From the NCBI GenBank assembly GCA_030263715.1, contig SZPM01000002.1, forward strand, positions 174,297 through 238,296: a stretch of 64,000 nt of DNA. The letters are read 5' to 3'. Numbering within the stretch: position 1 is the first letter of the stretch; each line of letters starts with the position of its first letter. The stretch comes from ATM1 sp003577165. GTDB taxonomy: Bacteria > Armatimonadota > Fimbriimonadia > Fimbriimonadales > ATM1. The position numbers and the translations under genes are program-made. This document shows positions 59,495 to 64,000 of the stretch, in pieces. The notes under the pieces are model-generated. The model saw only the letters and a program-made list of their open reading frames with translations. It made no database searches and was not told where the DNA came from.

Positions 59495-60519
59495 GAGACC
59501 TCGAAGACCACCTTCCCGGTTTCGCCCCTGCCGATCAACTCCATCGCTTCGGCGAAATCGGTGTAGTGGAACCGGTGAGTCACAACCGGCTCGAGGTTCA
59601 GCCTGCCGGAAGAGAGCAGCGCACCCATCTGATCCCAGGTCTCCCAAAGCCGACGACCGACGATCCCCTTCACGTCCAACCCCTTAAATATGATGTCGTT
59701 CAGCGGCAGACCGGCTTCCGATCCGCTGAACAGGCCGAGCAAACTGATCCGCCCCCCCGGGCGAGTGGCGTGCACAGCAAGGTCGAGCGCCGACGGGTGG
59801 CCGGACATCTCGAGCGTCCCATCCACCCCAAGCGGATAGGTCTTGTCCAGAACTTCGTACGCGTTCTCCTCTTTGGGATTGATGAGGAGTTCGGCGCCCA
59901 TCTTCTTGGCGAGTTCCAAACGATACGGGCTGACCTCCGTGACCGCCACGCTTCGCGCTCCCTGCGCCTTGCAGACGCCGAGCGCGAAGAGCCCGATCGG
60001 CCCCATCCCCGTTATTAATATGTCTTGACCTTCTACGGGGCCTGCGTTCACCGTATGCACGGCGTTGCCCAACGGGTCTTGGATGCATGCGATGTGAGGA
60101 GGAACGGACGCGTCGGTCTTGCGAGCGTTCGCTTCGGGGACCACGACGTAGGGCGCGAACCCTCCGTCCACGTCCACGCCCAGGATCACCGTGTTCACGC
60201 AGACATGTCCCTGTCCCGCAAGGCATTGGCGGCACTTTCCGCAAACGATGTGCGACTCGCTCGCGACGAAGTCGCCCGGACGCAGATGCCCTACGGCTTC
60301 CCCGACTTCTTCGACGACTCCGGCGAACTCATGGCCGATGACGCGCGGAGGCTTGATCCTGCCCGCCGCCCACGGATCCCATGTGTAGATGTGGTAGTCG
60401 GTTCCGCAAACGCTTGCGAACTGGACGCGGAGTTTCACGCATCCGGGTCGAACGGACGGCTCGGGGATTTCGATTAGGTCGGCGCCCCTCTCAGGCCGAA
60501 CCTTTGCAATCGCTTTCAA
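59491..60519 (-). CDS. tdh: L-threonine 3-dehydrogenase
   Basis: The 342-residue zinc enzyme oxidises threonine to 2-amino-3-ketobutyrate. It has CGTDYHIYTWDPWA (catalytic Zn, Tdh-specific), GHEFAGVVEEVGEAV, the structural Zn Cys set CGKCRQCLAGQGHVC, and GMGPIGLFALGVCKAQGA (Rossmann). The length matches E. coli Tdh. Co-transcription with the neighbours is unclear. Confidence 0.9.
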   Translation of the reverse strand: MKAIAKVRPERGADLIEIPEPSVRPGCVKLRVQFASVCGTDYHIYTWDPWAAGRIKPPRVIGHEFAGVVEEVGEAVGHLRPGDFVASESHIVCGKCRQCLAGQGHVCVNTVILGVDVDGGFAPYVVVPEANARKTDASVPPHIACIQDPLGNAVHTVNAGPVEGQDILITGMGPIGLFALGVCKAQGARSVAVTEVSPYRLELAKKMGAELLINPKEENAYEVLDKTYPLGVDGTLEMSGHPSALDLAVHATRPGGRISLLGLFSGSEAGLPLNDIIFKGLDVKGIVGRRLWETWDQMGALLSSGRLNLEPVVTHRFHYTDFAEAMELIGRGETGKVVFEVS

Positions 60520-60561
60520 TTCGGCCGGATTCTACCGACAAGACCGGCGCCCGTGAACCCG

Positions 60562-61233
60562 CTAATCCTTAGCCGACCAAAGCAGTCCGCGTCGGAGCAA
60601 CTCCGGCACTGGCGCTCGTTCGAGCACGTCTCGCTGGTGGCCGAGCGACGTGTAGAACACGCGGCCTTCGCCCCATCGCTTCGTCCAGATCACGGGCATG
60701 CGCACCGACCCGTTCGGGCTGTGCGGTCCATCCGCGCCGGGGGTGGGGAAGGTGGTCGTCGCGAGAACCTGCACCGCAGGATCAACGTGCATATAGTACT
60801 GCTCGCTCTTCACGTCGAAGTCCTCGATGCCATCCGTGATCGGATGTCGAAGTTCGCGCCGAATCTCGATACGGTACTCGACGCCGTCGTTGCCCGGATG
60901 CGCGACCCATTGCCCCCCCGTCATGAACTGCCAGTCCGTATTGTCGCGAAAACTGTCGCACATGCCGCCGTGAGATCCTGCGAGCCCCACCCCCGATGCG
61001 ACGGCGGCTAACACCCCCCCGCACTGCTCCGCGCTAATCCGTCCCATCGTCCACACGGGAACGATCAAGTGCAATGACAGAAGGCGCTCCGCGTCGAGGA
61101 AAGAGTCGAGGGTGTTCGAGACTTCGACATCGAAACCTTCGCCACTGAGAATCGAGGCGAAGAGGTTCGCCACGTTCTCAGGTTCATGGCCGTCCCATCC
61201 TCCCCAAACGATGAGCGCGCTGCGCGTGGACAT
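60562..61233 (-). CDS. ThuA-like protein
   Basis: The 223-residue protein has the ThuA pattern: ALIVWGGWDGHEPEN, GLAGSHGGMCDSFR and an HPITDGIEDFDVKSEQYY region. ThuA relatives act in sugar (trehalose) catabolism in a flavodoxin-like fold and accompany Gfo/Idh oxidoreductases. It lies 42 bases before tdh on the same strand. No signal peptide. Confidence 0.8.
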   Translation of the reverse strand: MSTRSALIVWGGWDGHEPENVANLFASILSGEGFDVEVSNTLDSFLDAERLLSLHLIVPVWTMGRISAEQCGGVLAAVASGVGLAGSHGGMCDSFRDNTDWQFMTGGQWVAHPGNDGVEYRIEIRRELRHPITDGIEDFDVKSEQYYMHVDPAVQVLATTTFPTPGADGPHSPNGSVRMPVIWTKRWGEGRVFYTSLGHQRDVLERAPVPELLRRGLLWSAKD

Positions 61234-61315
61234 GACTCGATTCTACAGGATTCTGCGGAGCGATCCGCTCCGACAGACGGGCGGCTCCATAATGAACCAT
61301 AGAGGCGAAACGACG

Positions 61316-62305
61316 ATGTCGAAATCGAAGACGGCCGTGCAGCAACGACCATTTGCAGAAACCGCGCTCGCTCATGCAGCCAAAGACATCCCAACTGCTC
61401 ACCCGCAGCAGACCGTAGCGGAGGCGCGACAGATTCTCACTCAGCGGCCCTGGGAGGCCGTGGACGTCGTCTGCATCCTCGACGATGCAGGCAGGCTCCA
61501 GGGAGTGGTCGGCCTCAGGAGGCTGTTCGCGGCGAACGAGAGCGATCGGCTCCAAGACGTGATGGAAGCAAATCCGATTTACGCTCCGAAAGAAACGGAC
61601 CGCGAGGAGGTTGCTTCGTTGGCGATCCGCAGCGAGCACACTTGCGTTCCCATCGTGGATGGTGACGGGGTCCTCGTCGGATTGGTGCCGGATCGGGAAA
61701 TCGTCGCGATTCTGAGACAGGAGCACATCGAGGACGTGCATCGGCTCGCGGGAATCGCGAGAGAGGCGGAGCACGTGCGAGAGACGTTGGAGTCTCCGCC
61801 CCCCCGGAGGGCGCGCGACCGCCTGCCGTGGCTGATTCTCGGGCTTGTCGGCAGTTTTTTCGCCGCGATCGTCATGTCAGGTTTCGAAACGACGCTGGAA
61901 AAAAACGTGGCGATCGCCTTCTTCGTCCCGATGATCGTGTATCTCGCGGATGCGATCGGGACGCAGACGGAGGCGATCGTCGTGCGGGGGCTTTCGCTCA
62001 GCCGAATCTCGATGAAGCAGTTGTTCTTCGGGGAACTGGCCGCAGGGGCTTTGATGGGCCTTTCTCTGGGCGGCCTCGCGCTTCCGATGGTGTGGATCGG
62101 ATTCCATGATCCGATGCTCGCAATCGCGGTTTCGACCGCGATCTTCTTCGCGGGCACGTTTGCGACGGGAATCGGTCTTCTGTTTCCGTGGGTTCTGGCC
62201 GCGCGCGGATTCGATCCTGCGTTCGGGTCGGGGCCGGTTGCGACGGTCATGCAGGACGTACTGAGCATCCTCGTGTATTTCGGCGCGGTGAACGCTCTGA
62301 CGTAG
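61316..62305 (+). CDS. MgtE-like magnesium transporter (short form)
   Basis: The 329-residue protein has two CBS domains (AVDVVCILDDAGRLQGVVGL; TCVPIVDGDGVLVGLV) and a C-terminal five-helix MgtE domain (LPWLILGLVGSFFAAIVMSGFE, FFVPMIVYLADAIGTQTEAIVVRGL, the conserved pore motif). The N-terminal MgtE cytosolic domain is missing, so it is shorter than full MgtE. ATG 61316 has AGAGG upstream; ATG 61292 is possible. It imports magnesium or a similar divalent ion. Confidence 0.85.
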   Translation: MSKSKTAVQQRPFAETALAHAAKDIPTAHPQQTVAEARQILTQRPWEAVDVVCILDDAGRLQGVVGLRRLFAANESDRLQDVMEANPIYAPKETDREEVASLAIRSEHTCVPIVDGDGVLVGLVPDREIVAILRQEHIEDVHRLAGIAREAEHVRETLESPPPRRARDRLPWLILGLVGSFFAAIVMSGFETTLEKNVAIAFFVPMIVYLADAIGTQTEAIVVRGLSLSRISMKQLFFGELAAGALMGLSLGGLALPMVWIGFHDPMLAIAVSTAIFFAGTFATGIGLLFPWVLAARGFDPAFGSGPVATVMQDVLSILVYFGAVNALT

Positions 62306-62338
62306 AGCCTCTGTTCGCGCATGCCGGATCGCACGAAG

Positions 62339-63013
62339 TCATCGGTAAGGAACGCGCTTGCGGATCGCCGCCGCCCAAGCGTTTCCCAGTTTTAGATACC
62401 CGGACGCGTTTGGATGCACGGTGTCCCATAGGTCTTGTGGCTGCAGGATGTACTCCAGTTCCACCAAGATCGTGCGAGGTTTGCCGATCGCCCAGTTGCG
62501 CAACGCCGAGTTGTAGATCTGGCAGAGGTTCCACCATCCGTCTGTGCGCAGCGTGAGCGTCCCAACATAAAGGACGACGTTTGGGTCGGCGTTGATCATC
62601 GTAGTCCACAACTCGGTGAAACTCGTGAAAGCGGCTTGCCACCCCACCCCCGACGCGATGTCGTTCGTTCCTGCGAGCAAAAGAACAATGTGCGGGCGAT
62701 ATGCAACGATGCGCGCGGCCGCGAACACGCGCAGGTTCGCCGTTGTGAACCCCCCGTATCCTTCGTGCTGCGGGTCGGGGAGACCGGCTGCGCTGTTCGC
62801 GGTTTGCGAGCCGACGAAGTCGAGTTGAACGCCGCGCCAGGCGTTCCAAAGGTGCACCCGATATCCGCCGGGCGTGTCGTAACCCCAGGTGATCGAATCA
62901 CCCATCGGCATGACGCGAATCGGCTCAGGAAAGACCGCCTGCTGCACCAGCGCGAAGGAAAGCGCGAGTGTAACCACCCAGTTCACCCCCGTGAACGGCC
63001 CTATGATACTCAC
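62339..63013 (-). CDS. SGNH/GDSL hydrolase
   Basis: The 224-residue exported enzyme has MPMGDSIT (Ser nucleophile), GTND and DTVHPNASGY (Asp-His) blocks. It has an N-terminal signal-like segment (WVVTLALSFALVQQAVF). Likely an esterase or acetylhydrolase acting on surface sugars or lipids. It is convergent with the MgtE-like gene. Confidence 0.85.
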   Translation of the reverse strand: MSIIGPFTGVNWVVTLALSFALVQQAVFPEPIRVMPMGDSITWGYDTPGGYRVHLWNAWRGVQLDFVGSQTANSAAGLPDPQHEGYGGFTTANLRVFAAARIVAYRPHIVLLLAGTNDIASGVGWQAAFTSFTELWTTMINADPNVVLYVGTLTLRTDGWWNLCQIYNSALRNWAIGKPRTILVELEYILQPQDLWDTVHPNASGYLKLGNAWAAAIRKRVPYR

Positions 63014-63138
63014 GAAACCCGCAATACGTCGCCTTGGGCTCGAGCGAGGGGTTCACTTCCGCCGGGACGGCGGGGTTACGCTGGCCGGCGCGCCTGAGCG
63101 AGGGCAGAAAGATTTCACTATCTTATCGTGGGAAAGGT

Positions 63139-63167
63139 TTGGCATTATCGGAGAAATCTGTTATCTT
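63139..63167 (+). promoter_or_regulatory. Candidate sigma70-type promoter
   Basis: TTGGCA at 63139-63144 and TATCTT at 63162-63167 are separated by exactly 17 bases, about 90 bases upstream of the PEP-CTERM gene start. Four or five of six bases match each consensus. Confidence 0.5.
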
Positions 63168-63258
63168 GTAGGCATGCACGGAGCCCCGCGGGGCACGTGG
63201 CGGGTCGGCGCCGACCCGGACGGCACGGCCTCGGCAAGGAAAGGGAGAACGAGAGTCA

Positions 63259-64000
63259 TGACTCGACGCAGATGGGCCACCGTAAGTAGGGCGGGAATCG
63301 TTTTGGCTGCGGCCTTCGCCTACCAGGCGGCGGCCTCGCTCGGATGGAATGTCGACTTCGACAACCGCGGTGCGCCCCCCGAGGTTGGCGGCGGTCTACC
63401 GTCGGACCTGTTCGGGGCGGCGTCAGGTCAAGCCGGGCGATGGAACGGTGTTCCCGCAACCGCCGGAGGCATTTGGCCGCTTGTGGACGTATTCGGGAAC
63501 GCGAACGGGGTGCAGTACCACGGCGAAGGAATGTCGGGGTTCGGCGGGGGATACAACGATCCTTACAACGTCGGCGACTACAGACTGTTGATGAACGATT
63601 CCACGCAGATCTCAACCCACAACTGGTTCTTTCTAACAGGCGTTCCCAACGGCCGCTACCAAGTGTGGACGTACGCCGCGAGCGTTTCGGGTCGCTACGT
63701 TCCGTTCGAGATCTGGGTTTCCGGTGCGGCAGCGGGGCAGAACCCGCAGGTCGTGACCGGACCTGCACCGCCGAACCAGTTCGAGTACTTGGTAACTCAC
63801 GGCATTCACGATATTGAGGTCACGGATGGGACCATTAGGTGGGACCTCATCAATGATCCGTTCATCATCGGCGCGAACGTGAATGGCTTCCAAGTCGTGC
63901 CTATACCTGAACCCGCGAGTCTAATCGCGATGGGAGGAGCGCTGGCAGCGCTCCTGATTAGAAAGGGACGATTTCGTCCGAGAAGGACGAAAGAACAAAT
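63259..64000 (+). CDS. PEP-CTERM protein (partial)
   Basis: The frame from ATG 63259 (GGGAG nine bases upstream) is open to the window end: 247 codons. A signal-like N-terminus (AGIVLAAAFAYQAAASLG) precedes a beta-rich domain and, near the end, IPEPASLIAMGGALAALLIRKGRF, the PEP-CTERM signal; the basic cluster continues to the edge. It would be processed by exosortase. The stop is outside the window. Confidence 0.8.

Noticed and set aside
1..64000. CRISPR arrays, insertion sequences or integrase genes
   Set aside because: No regularly spaced repeats, transposase motifs or terminal inverted repeats seen; the only long repeat is the pseudopilin duplication.

Overview
The window is about 58-60% GC chromosomal DNA from a diderm bacterium. 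It carries two proteins with PEP-CTERM sorting signals, duplicated DUF1559/H-X9-DG-like pseudopilins, a predicted outer-membrane beta-barrel in a metal-uptake operon, a DUF6785-like membrane protein and many lipoproteins. Together these suggest Armatimonadota (Fimbriimonadia/Fimbriimonadales-like). That placement is an inference from gene content; the window contains no rRNA. I saw no tRNA gene, CRISPR array, insertion sequence or phage gene.

Layout. 1-5790 (minus strand) is a tightly overlapping operon of a SNF2 helicase, a SIR2 protein and a HerA ATPase (cut by the left edge), read as a defence island. A roughly 560-base gene-free stretch with two arrays of short repeats lies upstream. 6355-20317 is a mixed metabolic region: OPT-like membrane protein, (alpha/alpha)6 glycosidase, a 5'-nucleotidase C-domain protein overlapping an M28-type peptidase lipoprotein, zinc-ribbon protein, TsaC/Sua5, class I aldolase, NDH-2, SRPBCC protein, glycosyltransferase-TPR and MerR. 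21136-23133 holds secE-nusG-rplK-rplA with a terminator, followed by polA, upp, an acyltransferase and an oxidoreductase.

28634-36277 (minus) is a complete type II DMSO-reductase-family molybdoenzyme operon in the order A, small ORF, B, D (chaperone), C (heme subunit), membrane protein. Two perfect ATGAC-N4-GTCAT dyads sit upstream and fit positions -41.5 and -65.5 of a plausible promoter, which suggests control by an FNR/CRP-type regulator. 36768-40276 (minus) is an unusual locus: DUF1573-like protein, pseudopilin, 10-Cys secreted peptide, membrane-anchored protein and a second pseudopilin. The pseudopilin copies share a roughly 220 bp direct repeat, and a remnant of the duplicated DUF1573 gene remains.

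40451-48964 encodes secreted proteins (a putative metalloprotease, a beta-propeller lipoprotein), a thioredoxin-like protein whose first redox cysteine is an in-frame TGA (a likely selenoprotein with a SECIS-like hairpin), a SerA-like dehydrogenase, a PEP-CTERM protein and a methyltransferase. 49258-53823 is a pseudopilin operon with EF-hand-like repeats, preceded by a highly structured intergenic segment. 53842-59122 (minus) has a lipoprotein, an XRE-TPR regulator and a metal-uptake operon (beta-barrel, binding protein, permease, no ATPase) with a candidate metalloregulator operator. 59240-64000 ends with GlsB, Tdh, ThuA, an MgtE-like transporter, an SGNH hydrolase and a PEP-CTERM protein cut by the right edge.

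The four observations I would check first are the TGA-encoded thioredoxin, the SNF2-SIR2-HerA operon, the molybdoenzyme operon with its small ORF and dyads, and the duplicated pseudopilin/Cys-rich locus.
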